DNA from: Zelonia costaricensis
Lineage: Eukaryota > Euglenozoa > Kinetoplastea > Trypanosomatida > Trypanosomatidae
Length of the DNA: 51,524 nucleotides
Direction of reading: 5' to 3'
Assembly: GCA_030849075.1 (NCBI GenBank)
Contig: JASAOO010003387.1
Span: 1-51,524, forward strand
Positions 11,773 to 21,097 of the stretch are shown here, piece after piece. The notes under the pieces were generated by a model. It was not told where the DNA came from. It saw only the letters and a list, made by a program, of their open reading frames with translations, and did no database searches. Within the stretch, counting starts at the first letter, position 1. Every line of letters begins with the position of its first letter. The translations under genes were made by a program, and so were the position numbers.

Positions 11773-13566
11773 ATGAACTTCACGCAGCAGCTGTGGTCGG
11801 TGAAGGAGTGGGGCCGCGTGATGGCGACGGGCAGCGAGTACGTCACGATCGTCCACGAGGCCACCAACGAGGATAAGTGGGGCCCGACGGGGCCGCAGAT
11901 GGATGCGGTATGCAACGCCTACTCCCGCGGCGGGGCGGAGATTCTCAGCGAGTTGCGCAGCCGGCTCAACAACCGCGACAAGGCATGGCGGCCGTGCTAC
12001 AAGTCCCTGCTCGTCATCGACTACCTCGCCCGCAACGTTGGGGACCGCTACCTGCCCGAGATCTGTGCCCTGGTGCCCCTCCTCCGCACCATCTCCACAA
12101 GCTTCTACTACACGAACCCGAAGGGCATCGACCACGGCGTGTCGGTGCGCGAGCGGGCCAAGAAGCTGGCCGACCTGCTGAGTGACGGTCTGCAGCTGCG
12201 GGAGGAGCGGGTGGTGGCCGCGCAGACGAAGGAGAAGCTCTCGCACAACGCCAGCGAAGGCGGCGGCCCGAACAACTTCGGCGCGTACGGCGGCAGCGGC
12301 AACGGGTACGGCGGGGCCTACGACCGCTACGGCGGGAGCGGGCCGAGTCGGGATCGCTACGGGGGCAGCGCAGGGAGCCAGCGCCGCGACCCGTACAGTA
12401 GCTTCGGCGGCGGCAGCAGCGGCGGCAACGGGCGGCCGAGCTACGACGCATACCGGACCTCCCCGCCGGCGCAGGCGACGCCGTCGCGGCCGCGCTCGAA
12501 GGAGGAGCAGGAGCGCTACGACATGGAGATGGCCCTGCGCATGCAGCGCGACGAGGAGCGGCGCGCCGGGGTGTCGGCGGAGCAGCTGGAGGAGATGTAC
12601 GCCACCAAGGTGCGCCAGCGCCACGCCGAAACGGAGCGGCAGAAGGCGGCCGCCAACGACGACGAGGCCCTCGCGCGGCGGCTGCAGGAGGAGGAGGAGG
12701 ACCGCGCCCGCCGCGAGGGCCGCGCGCTGCCCACCCTGAACTCCGACCGCCCCTCTGCGACGCCGGCGAAGGCCGCCGCGGCGACCCCGGCGCCAGTGGC
12801 CCCCGCCCCGCCGGCGCAGCCGGAGGCGAACGCGCTGGACGACCTCTTCGCGCCCGCCCCGGCCGCCCCAGCCGCCCCTGCCGCAGCGGCGCCCCCGGCT
12901 GACCCCTTCGACGCGTTCCTCGACTCCCGCAGCGCCCCGCAGCCGCAGCCCCAGCAGCAGTCGCCGTGGGGGCAGCCGCAGCCGCAGCCCCAGCAGCCGC
13001 CAGCCCAGATGCCGCAGAACGCGTGGGGACAGCCGCAGCCGCAGCCGCAGCCGCAGCAGCCCAACGGTGCGTGGGGCGCGCCGTCGGCGCCGTCCCCCCA
13101 GCAGCAGCAGCAGCCGGCTGCAAATCCGTGGGGGCAGCCAGTAAGCGCGCCGCCGAGCAACGCGTGGGCCCAGCCGCAGATGTCCGGCTCCTACGGCCAG
13201 CAGCAGCAGCAGCCTCCGCAGCAACAGCAGTGGGGGCAGTTCCAGCAGCAGGCCTCCCCCTCGCAGCCACCGATGAGTAACAACGGTAGTCCGTCGGCGT
13301 GGGGGCAGCCGGCCGTGTCGCAGCAGCAGCCGCCACAGCAACAGCAGCAGCCGCCGCAGGATCCGTGGGGGCAGCTCCAGCAGCAGCCGCAGCAGTCCGG
13401 TAGTTGGGGGCAGCCCGCGCCGCAGCAGTCCGGCACGTGGGGCCAGCCCCCGCCGAGTGCCGCGACCACGACGGCTCGCGCCTCCTCCAGCGCGAACCCT
13501 GGCGCCGACCTGGACAGCATGTGGGGCACGCTGAACCAGTTCGCCAACCAGCAGCAGCGCAGGTGA
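11773..13566 (+). CDS. Epsin-like ENTH-domain endocytic adaptor, 597 aa
   Basis: The first ~140 residues form an ENTH domain (start MNFTQQLWSVKEWG; helical core with VIDYLARNVGDRYLPEI and FYYTNPKGIDHGVSVRERAK). ENTH domains bind membrane phosphoinositides in clathrin-coated vesicle formation. A Gly/Tyr-rich linker follows. An acidic helical region (about 245-320) has two UIM-like stretches around 250 and 297 that lack the usual serine. A clathrin-box-like LDDLF is at 355-359 and a DPF at 377-379. From about 397 to the end the protein is Gln/Pro-rich with about eleven spaced Trp motifs of WGQ type, including one DPWGQ. Trypanosomatid endocytosis occurs at the flagellar pocket and trypanosomes have a single EpsinR-type protein; this is probably its counterpart. 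The ATG at 11773 is the first in frame; the open frame upstream uses only non-ATG codons. Confidence 0.88.
   Translation: MNFTQQLWSVKEWGRVMATGSEYVTIVHEATNEDKWGPTGPQMDAVCNAYSRGGAEILSELRSRLNNRDKAWRPCYKSLLVIDYLARNVGDRYLPEICALVPLLRTISTSFYYTNPKGIDHGVSVRERAKKLADLLSDGLQLREERVVAAQTKEKLSHNASEGGGPNNFGAYGGSGNGYGGAYDRYGGSGPSRDRYGGSAGSQRRDPYSSFGGGSSGGNGRPSYDAYRTSPPAQATPSRPRSKEEQERYDMEMALRMQRDEERRAGVSAEQLEEMYATKVRQRHAETERQKAAANDDEALARRLQEEEEDRARREGRALPTLNSDRPSATPAKAAAATPAPVAPAPPAQPEANALDDLFAPAPAAPAAPAAAAPPADPFDAFLDSRSAPQPQPQQQSPWGQPQPQPQQPPAQMPQNAWGQPQPQPQPQQPNGAWGAPSAPSPQQQQQPAANPWGQPVSAPPSNAWAQPQMSGSYGQQQQQPPQQQQWGQFQQQASPSQPPMSNNGSPSAWGQPAVSQQQPPQQQQQPPQDPWGQLQQQPQQSGSWGQPAPQQSGTWGQPPPSAATTTARASSSANPGADLDSMWGTLNQFANQQQRR
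12961..13455 (+). repeat. Degenerate Gln/Pro-WGQ coding repeats in the epsin tail
   Basis: About ten units of the form [S/N/D/G/Q]-[P/A/S/T/Q]-W-[G/A]-[Q/A] are separated by poly-Gln/Pro linkers encoded by CAG/CCG. One unit is an exact DPW, the AP2-binding motif of animal epsins; the others are variants. Confidence 0.75.
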
Positions 13567-13997
13567 GAAGCGGCGTCTCGCGCAACGCCGCCGCTGTGTG
13601 CCCGTGTGGGCCTTCTCGCCCAAGCTGCTGTTGCGTCCTCTTGGTGCCTTTGTGGATTGCGGTAAGAGCGAGGTGGAGGTGGAGGGGGGGGGGACGGACG
13701 AGGGACCCCCCCCCCGCCATCAGCCTCATCGCTACCGCCGTGTAGTTTTTCACACTGCAGCGTGACTGGGCTGCTGAGCCCGTCTCGTTCATTTTGTTTT
13801 CGTTCGCCTTGCGCCGCTGTGCCTCGCGTTGACACTTCACCCGTTTGCGTCCCTTCCCCCTCCCAGCGCCGCGTGGATCGGCGAAGTTGAGTGCTGAGTG
13901 GAAAGGGAGTTTGCGTGTCCCGTAAGTGTTTCTCGAGTGAAACACGCAGGGGGGGGTGGAGGGAGGAGGCCAACGCCAACGTATGTGTGTGGTTGTG

Positions 13998-14000
<3 letters not shown>

Positions 14001-14040
<40 letters not shown>
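14001..14040 (+). repeat. (GT)20 microsatellite
   Basis: Twenty uninterrupted GT units, the longest perfect GT tract I found in the window, about 430 bases after the epsin stop codon. Confidence 0.97.
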
Positions 14041-14044
<4 letters not shown>

Positions 14045-16238
14045 GTGGGGGTGGGGCTGCTTTACGGCCTAGTTATACACGAGGGCCGAGTCAGAGGGAG
14101 AGGGAGACACGCACGAGGTGTGCGTGGCGGCGCAGTGCTTGCGGGGGGACCGCCGCGAAGACGGCAAAGGCCGCGCACTCGAGCCCGGACTCTGCGGGAG
14201 GGTCTTCGTAATAAAACAGAAGAAGTGCGCAAGATGCGCACTTGACCGTCGCTTCACCTTTGCCATATCGTCACGTAGCGGCGTCCGGTTCCCTGCCCTT
14301 CTCCCCTCCACTTCCCCCTCCCCCCGCTGCCATTTGTGTTGTTGTTCTGCATCATGCCTGCTGCGCCTTGCGACTCGTGGTTACTCTGTTGTGTTTGCTT
14401 CTCCACTTCCGCTCGGAGGTGGGGTGGGGGGGTGCCTGTGCCACTCCGTCTCTGTCGCTGTCTCACCGCCCCCCCCCTCCCCCTCCCTCTCCCCGCCGCG
14501 CGTGCGCGTGGGTGCACACCACGGCGGGCTAAGCGCATCCTTGCACGTGCGCGGTCGCATTTCGGCTTCTCTTTCCTTTTTTTTCTTTTCGCTCTGTACC
14601 GTGACTTTACCGTTGCTCGCTGTGTTTCACTTCTCTCCAAGTGATCTTCGTAGGTGTTGCCTCAAAATGGCTGTGTGATGGATGCGAGGAGGTTGCAAGT
14701 GTGCGTGTGCGTGTGTGTGTGTTCGCCGCCATCCGGCTTTCTTTTCCTTCTCCTATTCCTCCCTACCCCTCTGTCCGGGGATCTGTGTGTGTGTGTGTGT
14801 GTGTGTGCGTGGGCACTCGTGGTGGATGGTGGCCCATCTCTCCCTTTTTGGTGTCTTTTGGCGTGTCCCCGCTGGCGGTGTGGCTGGTGCGTGGTTGTGT
14901 GCTGCGATATCTCCGATTTCACATTTTCCACGTTGGTCCTGACTTCGTGCGTTGTGGACAACATCGGCAGCGTGCGAGCAGAGGCGATTGGTGCGGCTGC
15001 TGGCACCCCTCCCGCAAGCGGACGCTGTGCCGTGCGCTCGACTGGGTAGTTTGGGCCATGCTGGTGTTTGCTCGTTACTCTTCGTCCCTCCGTCATTTCT
15101 CCCTCTACCGCGTCCTTGCCCGTGGCGGCGGCTTTGCGAAGTGTCCTTCATGATGCCTTCGCTCCGTGTGTGTTTATGTGTGTGTGTGTGTGCGTGTGTG
15201 TGGCGCCCTCTCGCCCAAATTGACTTCGCCGCTCCTTGCTCGTGCCGGCACCGACATCTTTCCCTTCCCGCCTCTCCTCCCCCCTCCCCCGCACTCCCCT
15301 CTCCTCTCGGCGCGTGAGCAACTCAGAAAATGTGGGTCACGGCGTTGCTTCCACCTCATAAGCGCCGCCTGCCGTCTACCGTCGTTTGGTTCTTTGCTTT
15401 TCTTCGCGCGTCGCCTCACGCGGCGCGTCGAGGGACTCCGCTCTGGTGACTGTCCCACCTCATCCCGACCTCCCGCACCTCCCGCACCTCCCGCACCCCC
15501 CACACCCTTACGCCGCCGTGATCAGTCGGGAAAAGCAGCAACAACACAGAAACACAAAAAAGAGGGAGCTACGTGCGACGACGCAGCGAAATACGCAACG
15601 CATGGTGCGGCTCTGGCGGAGGCGGAAGGGTCACGTGTCGCTTGCCGCGCGCAGTCGCGCCGGCGCGCCGCTGCGTGGCCCCCCCCCCCCCGCGCGCACC
15701 TGCGACGGCGAAGAAGGAAAAAAAAACTGGTCTCATGGGGCTGACACCGAAAAACGAACTCGATCGATGCATCGCATCGGCGCGCCTGCGTTTTCGTGAC
15801 ACTTCCGCCCCTTTATTTGTGTGGGTGTTGGTGTGTGTGTGTGTGTGCGTTCGTGTACGCCAGCCGAGCCGGTCGACGCTCATGGCGTTGCTTATCCTTC
15901 CCCTCCATCCTACACGCGTCTCTCGACTCCCTCGTTCTTCTTTCCTGCTCTTCGCATGGCGCGATCGCTGCCTCTTTGCCTTCCCACCTCCGCACCCCCC
16001 GCAGTCTCCAGAGGAGCGTACAGATATCGCCACCCACACCCACACCCACGAACAAGCCCCAACAGTGGCGCGTCTTTGTCTTTCGTTTTTTTTTTCTTCT
16101 TCGCCGCACTTCGACCGAGTGCAGCCCCCCCCCTCCCCCCTACCCAACGCCCGTAGTATCTCGACACCAAGTCCATAGCGCATTAGCACCACCGTAGCAC
16201 TGCTGGTATTCTATCCTACCGTCGTAGCGCATAGTGCC

Positions 16239-16253
16239 CACTTTCTTTCCCAG
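16239..16253 (+). promoter_or_regulatory. Candidate trans-splice acceptor for the 95-aa gene
   Basis: A CTTTCTTTCCCAG-type signal has its AG at 16252-16253. No ATG lies between it and 16329. A stronger T tract at 16085-16102 followed by AGs at 16118 and 16123 is an alternative. Confidence 0.4.
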
Positions 16254-16328
16254 CCTTGTGGAACACCAACACACAGACACACTCAGGCAAGCAGCTCCTC
16301 CCTTTCACCCCCCCTGTCTTCGAGCACC

Positions 16329-16616
16329 ATGCTGCGCCGCACCTGCCTGAACCGTGGCCACGCCACGTCGAACCTCTTCGCGCCACCGCACTCAGGCCGC
16401 TGGTTCAACCCGCCGCACCAGTGGACGATGAGCGACACCTTCGTCCCAGCCTTCTTCCTCGGCTTCTCGCCCATGGCGATTGCCGTGTACCTCTACCAGG
16501 CCGCCTACATGCCGCACTACTCGCACTTCCAGGAGAAGAACTACTACCCGGCCCAGGTGTACACGAAGGAGTTCATTCACAAGTACAACCGCCTCGAGCG
16601 CTGGCGCTGGTACTAG
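16329..16616 (+). CDS. Small single-span membrane protein, probably mitochondrial, 95 aa
   Basis: I do not recognise the family. The N-terminus is basic and rich in Arg/His/Asn without acidic residues (MLRRTCLNRGH...), which suits a mitochondrial presequence. A hydrophobic segment at about 38-60 (FVPAFFLGFSPMAIAVYLYQ) is followed by an aromatic, charged tail ending RLERWRWY. The size and shape resemble accessory subunits of respiratory complexes or ATP synthase, but no motif decides this. Codon use is GC3-rich like its neighbours, the frame is clean and the first ATG after the likely splice site is used, so it is very probably a real gene. The product name is unknown. Confidence 0.75.
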   Translation: MLRRTCLNRGHATSNLFAPPHSGRWFNPPHQWTMSDTFVPAFFLGFSPMAIAVYLYQAAYMPHYSHFQEKNYYPAQVYTKEFIHKYNRLERWRWY

Positions 16617-16782
16617 ACACACACGCGCTCCTGCTCCACGTTTTCTTGCACTCCCTCCCCTTCTTGGCGCCCACGAGCGTGTCTGCATGTGTCCCCCGCC
16701 TCCTCTCTGTCGTCCTGTAGCTCTGTCTGCACCCCGCTCAACCACCAAGTTCAAGTAAGAAAGTGAAAGTGACGCTGCGTTG

Positions 16783-16820
<38 letters not shown>

Positions 16821-17264
16821 CACCGCAGCTGGAAGAAGACACAAACGTGTTGCGTCGGCACTTGCACGTCAGCCTCCGTTTCTCAGTCAGCCCCCACCCG
16901 CTCTGTGCGCGAGTGTGGAAAGGGGGGGGGGGCGAGATCCGAAAAAGAAGCGCATCTCTGCGTTGTGGTGCACCGCGCGGTTTCCGTGTTTTTACCCCCG
17001 CTGTACACATCCCTCCATCCCTCCCCTCCTCTCTCTATCTCTCTGTTCGCCGTGCTGTTGACACTAAGGAGGAGGGCATCGGCGTACCGCCTGCACCGCA
17101 ACCGTGTGCACAGCAGCCCGTCAGCCTCCCTGCGTGCGACGCGTTCCTTCGGACACATCGCACTTATATGCACACCAAGACACACACACACACACACACA
17201 GAAAGAGGGGGACGGCTACACTACGTGGACACGTCCACCCCCCTTTCCCGTTCCCGGCCGACGC
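16617..17264. other. Intergenic spacer with GT then CA tract
   Basis: A GT tract at 16785-16819 lies on the stop side, a pyrimidine-rich stretch at about 17005-17055 in the middle, and a CA tract at 17180-17200 just before the next start. AG sites at 17067-17068 and 17200-17201 are possible splice acceptors. The choice matters because an upstream ATG lies at 17167. Confidence 0.65.
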
Positions 17265-17275
17265 ATGAGCCTTGA
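17167..17275 (+). other. Possible upstream ORF overlapping the AN1 gene start
   Basis: An ATG at 17167 opens a 35-codon frame, largely His/Thr from the CA tract, that stops at 17273-17275. It is out of frame with, and overlaps, the ATG at 17265. It would be in the mRNA only if splicing occurs upstream (for example at 17067-17068) rather than at 17200-17201. Confidence 0.3.
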
Positions 17276-19190
17276 CTGCGAGGGCGACGGCGCGGCCTGC
17301 GTTGAGTGCGGCGAGTTCGACTTTCTGCCGTTCTCCTGCCCGTACTGCCGGGGCGTGTTCTGCGCCGCCCACGCGAGCTGCCATCACACTCCGGCAGCCT
17401 CCGCATCCCCCGCAGCGGGCCGCGCCGACACCGACGATGCCACGCACGCCGCTCCGTTGTGCGGACCACCACCCGAGGCGACGCCCTCGCCGGCCCCATC
17501 CGCAGAGTCGGCAGAGTCGAACGCAGATGGCCACGCCTGGCCGCATCACCGCTGCGTGGTGTGCCAGTCCGCGCTGTGCGCCCTCGCCCCGTGCCCGGAG
17601 TGCGGGGACAGCTTCTGCGCTGCCCATCGCTTCCACAGCCACGAGAAGGACTCCACCGCTGCGCCACACCCGCGCCGGCAGGTCGGGCGAGCTGCTCCGC
17701 CCGCAACAGCGCTGAACGCGGCGAGTGACGCGGCGGTCGCCGCGAACCCGGTGGCAGCGCTGTGCTCTCCGTACACGGCTCACCACCCGCTGGTGCTGGC
17801 ACCGCCGGGCTATCGCAGTCGCCGTATGGGCCTGCTGGCCCTGGTTGTGGCCCCGACGGTGGCGTCAGTCGTGGCTGCGGCGTGCTCCGGGGAGGCCCTC
17901 CGCTACGCCGTGGGGGTCTGCAGCTTGATTGTGGCCACGGAGATGTCGGTGGGTCAACTGCGCGACCGCCTCGTCGACTTCCTCCTTGAGGCCGCAACAG
18001 CTTCCGGTGCGGCTTCTGCGTCTACGGTGCCCCAGGCGAACACACAAGACACCGGTGGCACCACGCACGCGCTCTCGAGCGTGCCGCCTGTGTGGGCTGA
18101 ATGGGTCGCCTCTGCTTCCGCCACGGTGATGCGCGTCGCCCCAGATGCACCGACGAGCGGCTGGGCAACCCCAGCGTCACGGCAGAAGGCGCCCGCGTTG
18201 TCCCTGGCAGCGCTTCCTGTGGACCACATCCTGCGGCACGCGCCGATCCACAACGCCGCGCTGGTGCTGCAGCTGACGAGCCCCACTGCGCTGCCCACCA
18301 CGGCCACTGCGGACTCCGAGGCGAGTGCGCGAGAGCTTCTCACACACTTCCTGTACGGCAGCAGCGCAGTCACACCGGCTCGTGGCGCTCTCGAGGCGGC
18401 GACGACGGCGGTGACGAGTCGCGATGACCGCGTCAGGGCCCTGGCGACACGGCTCTACCTGCAACATCAGCAGCTCCTGCGCCGCTCGGCGGGAGACAGC
18501 AGAGAGGAGGAGGTGCCGGTTGCGGCTGGCGGTGCTGCGCTGCCTCCTGTGACGCGGGCCTCCGATGGAGGAGTGGGGGTGCCGCCCGGCGATGCCCCCC
18601 TCGCACCGAACGCGGCGGCGGAGGAGGAGGGGGAGGCCAGCTGGCCCTTTCGTGCAGCGCCGCCGCTGAACAGCTTCGACTTCTTCAACTCGAAGCTCAG
18701 CCCGTGCGGTGCGGCCGCGCTTCGCCCCGCCTCGGCCCCGCGCATCGTCGTGGCCCTCTTCGTCGCCGACGCGGTGTTGCCAGTGGCGGTGCGGCCCATG
18801 TGCATTGCGCTGGGGCGGGACTGGCCACTGCCCCGGGTGGTGGACCGCCTGCGGGAGGAGGTGGGTGAGCAGCAGCTGGCCGCCCACCGCGAGGCACGTG
18901 CGGCGCTGGGCACCTTCTCGCTGTTCCGCTTGGACAGTGGTGTCAGCGGCGGCGGCGCTGCGGCCCCTGCATCGGTGCCAGGCGGGGATCTGACGTGTTT
19001 GTGGGACGGGCAACAGCAGAGTGCCTCGTCGACTACGCTGCAGAACGCGGACGTGCTCCTCCTGTGCCCGCCCAACTCGCCGGCGGCGACGGCGGCGGTG
19101 CGAGCGGAGCTGCGCCGACTTCACGGTCTGACAGGGAAGCCGAAGGCTGCCTTAAAGGCGGACCAGATGAAGAAGTGCGTCCTCATGTGA
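17265..19190 (+). CDS. AN1-type zinc-finger protein with C-terminal CaaX box, 641 aa
   Basis: Two AN1-like zinc fingers open the protein. The first uses C12, C15, C25, C28, C33, H36 and H41; the second runs from C97 and C100 through C110, C113, C118, H121, H124 and H126. In both the last canonical Cys is not obvious. The middle and C-terminal parts have folded-looking blocks, including one around 500-620 with a ubiquitin-like pattern, as in fungal Cuz1 and plant/animal ZFAND1-like proteins, which link Cdc48/p97 and the proteasome under stress. The last four residues are CVLM after a Lys pair, a good CaaX prenylation signal with Met favouring farnesyl transfer. ZFAND2B also combines AN1 fingers with a lipidated C-terminus. 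The chosen ATG is the first in the frame. Family call firm; function inferred. Confidence 0.8.
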   Translation: MSLDCEGDGAACVECGEFDFLPFSCPYCRGVFCAAHASCHHTPAASASPAAGRADTDDATHAAPLCGPPPEATPSPAPSAESAESNADGHAWPHHRCVVCQSALCALAPCPECGDSFCAAHRFHSHEKDSTAAPHPRRQVGRAAPPATALNAASDAAVAANPVAALCSPYTAHHPLVLAPPGYRSRRMGLLALVVAPTVASVVAAACSGEALRYAVGVCSLIVATEMSVGQLRDRLVDFLLEAATASGAASASTVPQANTQDTGGTTHALSSVPPVWAEWVASASATVMRVAPDAPTSGWATPASRQKAPALSLAALPVDHILRHAPIHNAALVLQLTSPTALPTTATADSEASARELLTHFLYGSSAVTPARGALEAATTAVTSRDDRVRALATRLYLQHQQLLRRSAGDSREEEVPVAAGGAALPPVTRASDGGVGVPPGDAPLAPNAAAEEEGEASWPFRAAPPLNSFDFFNSKLSPCGAAALRPASAPRIVVALFVADAVLPVAVRPMCIALGRDWPLPRVVDRLREEVGEQQLAAHREARAALGTFSLFRLDSGVSGGGAAAPASVPGGDLTCLWDGQQQSASSTTLQNADVLLLCPPNSPAATAAVRAELRRLHGLTGKPKAALKADQMKKCVLM

Positions 19191-19847
19191 GACGGGGACC
19201 GCAAGGCCGCACACCACCCTGTGCTCTTCGCTGCCTTGCGTTTGGTGGACACACATGCGAGGGCAACGCAAGGGCGGCGGTGAGGCAGGGCATGGGCGGG
19301 TTCTTCTCTACTTCGGGTCTCGCAGCACCCACGAAGGATAAAAACAACTGTGGCACAGCTGTGCCGCGACTGAAGCGGGTGCGTGCGTGGACGTGTGTGT
19401 GTGTGTGTGTGTGTGCGCACGCGGGTTACGTGGTTCGTGGCAGCACTCCGCACCACCGGACCTGAACGAGCAGGCCGCAGCAGCGCCTCTTGCTCTCTCT
19501 CTCCCTTGTTTCCCTTTCCTCCGTGGCCGCACTGCGAGGCGGCATCAGCGGACGGCGGCTTCCACCGCCGTGGCTTCCGCACGCCCGTCCCGCTCACCGC
19601 TGCACCTTCCAACCCCCGCTCTGCTTTACGGTTTCCCGTCGTGCCGCTGAGCGCGTTCACTTCCCCCTCCCCTTCCCCGCCTCCCTCTCACACCTCTGCT
19701 GATCCCTTCCACCCAGTACCGCACCCGACCACACCGGATTGCCGACTGACGTGGGGCATCCACAGCCGCCGGCCCCCCCCCCCTCGCGCAGCCGCGACCT
19801 CGCCGAGCTCCACAGAAGACGGAGGGCGGTTGCGCACACGAGCCGCC
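19191..19847. other. Intergenic spacer
   Basis: A GT tract at 19393-19415 follows the AN1 stop. From about 19480 the + strand becomes C/T-rich up to a CACCCAG acceptor-like site at 19711-19716. No gene is seen. Confidence 0.65.
19663..19716 (+). promoter_or_regulatory. Candidate trans-splice acceptor for the 165-aa gene
   Basis: A C/T-rich tract ends in CCACCCAG with the AG at 19715-19716. No ATG intervenes before 19848, giving a 5' UTR of about 131 nt. Confidence 0.5.
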
Positions 19848-20345
19848 ATGTCAGAAGCCGTCGCCCGGGCGGAGCGGGAGCTGTGCGGCTACGTGGCGGC
19901 GCTGCAGGCGGTGCTGCTCGCCGCCAGCGAGGACGCCATGCCGCAGAGTTTGTGGGACGGCGGCAGCGATGCGGGGCCGGACACATCGCTGACAGCCACG
20001 TCCACGTCTCCCTCATACACCCCGCGCGACATGCCAGACACGCTGGTGCAGCAGGTGGAGCGGGAGACGGCGCTGGAGCGGCGCCGCATCCGCGACCTCG
20101 TGAGCCGTCAGCTCGCCCCTCAGTACGCGGCCCTGCGCGCGGCTCTGGTGCAGCTCGGCGGCGGCCAAGACGCAACCGGCACGGTGATCGATGTACCGGT
20201 GGCGGTGCTGGATGCGGAGATCGCGGCGGCCGCGGCGGAGGGCGCGGAGCTGGGGCGACGCATGGTGGAACTGTACGACGACGCGACGCAGCTCGCCGCT
20301 GTCATCGAGGAGGAGGTGATGTGCAAGCAAGTCCCGCCGCTCTGA
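19848..20345 (+). CDS. Helical protein of unknown function, 165 aa
   Basis: I do not recognise a family. The protein starts MSEAVARAERELCGYV and is mostly Ala/Glu/Arg-rich and predicted helical, with a Ser/Thr/Pro-rich low-complexity stretch at about 35-60. The segments around 65-100 (QQVERETALERRRIRDLVSR) and 120-155 could form coiled coils. No membrane segment or signal peptide is seen. It is likely soluble and may be a small complex subunit. Support for coding comes from the clean frame, third-position GC like its neighbours, and an ATG in GCCGCC context that is the first after the candidate splice site. The real start is fairly secure; function is unknown. Confidence 0.65.
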   Translation: MSEAVARAERELCGYVAALQAVLLAASEDAMPQSLWDGGSDAGPDTSLTATSTSPSYTPRDMPDTLVQQVERETALERRRIRDLVSRQLAPQYAALRAALVQLGGGQDATGTVIDVPVAVLDAEIAAAAAEGAELGRRMVELYDDATQLAAVIEEEVMCKQVPPL

Positions 20346-21097
20346 GCTGCGCCGTAGTGGTGGGCACAGTGCTTGGAGGGAGGGGGGGTGGAAGAGCTGG
20401 GCGTGCTCGATATCCAGCTGGCACAGCTCCTGCTGCTATGTGGTGGTGGAGGGCGAAGACTCCCCAAAAGACACAACAAGAGTATACGAATGCGTGCTCC
20501 GGGAAGCAGCCGTCCGTGGGCTCCCCCTTCCTCTCTCTGTTTGGCAGCACGCGGGACTGGCGTGGGTGAATCGCGGAGCGGCGAGCGAGTCGCCAGCGGC
20601 ACTGCGCCGACCCCCTTCCTTTCCGTGCCTTGTCACGCCACGCCACCCCCCCCATTCGATAGTTCGCGTTAGCAGTGCTGGGGTGAGCGCAGCGGATGCC
20701 CGCCAAGCTGTCCCATCTCGCACCCCCACTTCCCTCCCCCTTCGCTCCCTCTCTCGCGGCCTCCCTCTGTTGCTCTGCCGCAGCCCCGGGCACCGCCGCA
20801 TTCACGCAAGGGCACATCTGCGCTGCACCGCGCGCGCTTTCCACGGCCGCGCACGCTCCTCGTCTCCCGCCACGTAGAGAGAGGGGTGTACTGCGACGCA
20901 GCTGCGACTGCGCGGCTCACCCACCTCTTCGGCTCCAGTCCCGCTCCCGCCCCCCGCGGGCGAATCTGTGTGTGTGTGGGCGTGTGCGTGTGCAGGTGCC
21001 GCCCCGCCACTGCATCCTCCTCTCGCCTCCTCCACGCTACACACACACACACACACACACACGCAAGCAGCCGCACACACGTGTTGTCTTCGTCAGC
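20346..21097. other. Intergenic spacer
   Basis: No separate gene is seen. GT-rich sequence lies at 20967-20995 and a CA tract at 21039-21062, ending ACGCAAG just before the PPR-like gene. An in-frame ATG at 20696 would extend the next gene by 134 codons, but the added translation is Pro/Ser/Cys/His low complexity running through the CA tract, so I treat it as UTR. Confidence 0.6.

Larger units (their letters stand above)
13567..16328. other. 2.8-kb intergenic spacer with GT microsatellites
   Basis: No credible gene. A G run (13684-13693) and C run (13706-13715) could form a short hairpin soon after the epsin stop. A perfect GT tract lies at 14001-14040, with further GT-rich stretches at 14701-14722, 14784-14810, 15166-15202 and 15830-15850. 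The last ~300 bases become C/T-rich with CA-type repeats near 16035-16050 and 16265-16285. The length is unusual for a trypanosomatid spacer, so a non-coding RNA gene without sequence hallmarks cannot be excluded. Confidence 0.55.

Noticed and set aside
11761..13945. Two long - strand open frames (620 and 643 codons)
   Set aside because: They are antisense to the epsin gene; Leu/Arg-rich or Ala/Arg-rich composition is the mirror of CAG/CCG repeats.
13567..16328. tRNA, snoRNA or retroposon (SIDER/ingi type) in the long spacers
   Set aside because: I found no B-box-like or cloverleaf sequence and no recognisable retroposon ends by eye; covariance and repeat searches would be needed to settle it.
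20696..21097. N-terminal extension of the PPR-like gene from ATG 20696
   Set aside because: The added residues are Pro/Ser/Cys-rich and include Thr-His repeats from the CA tract, typical of untranslated leader.
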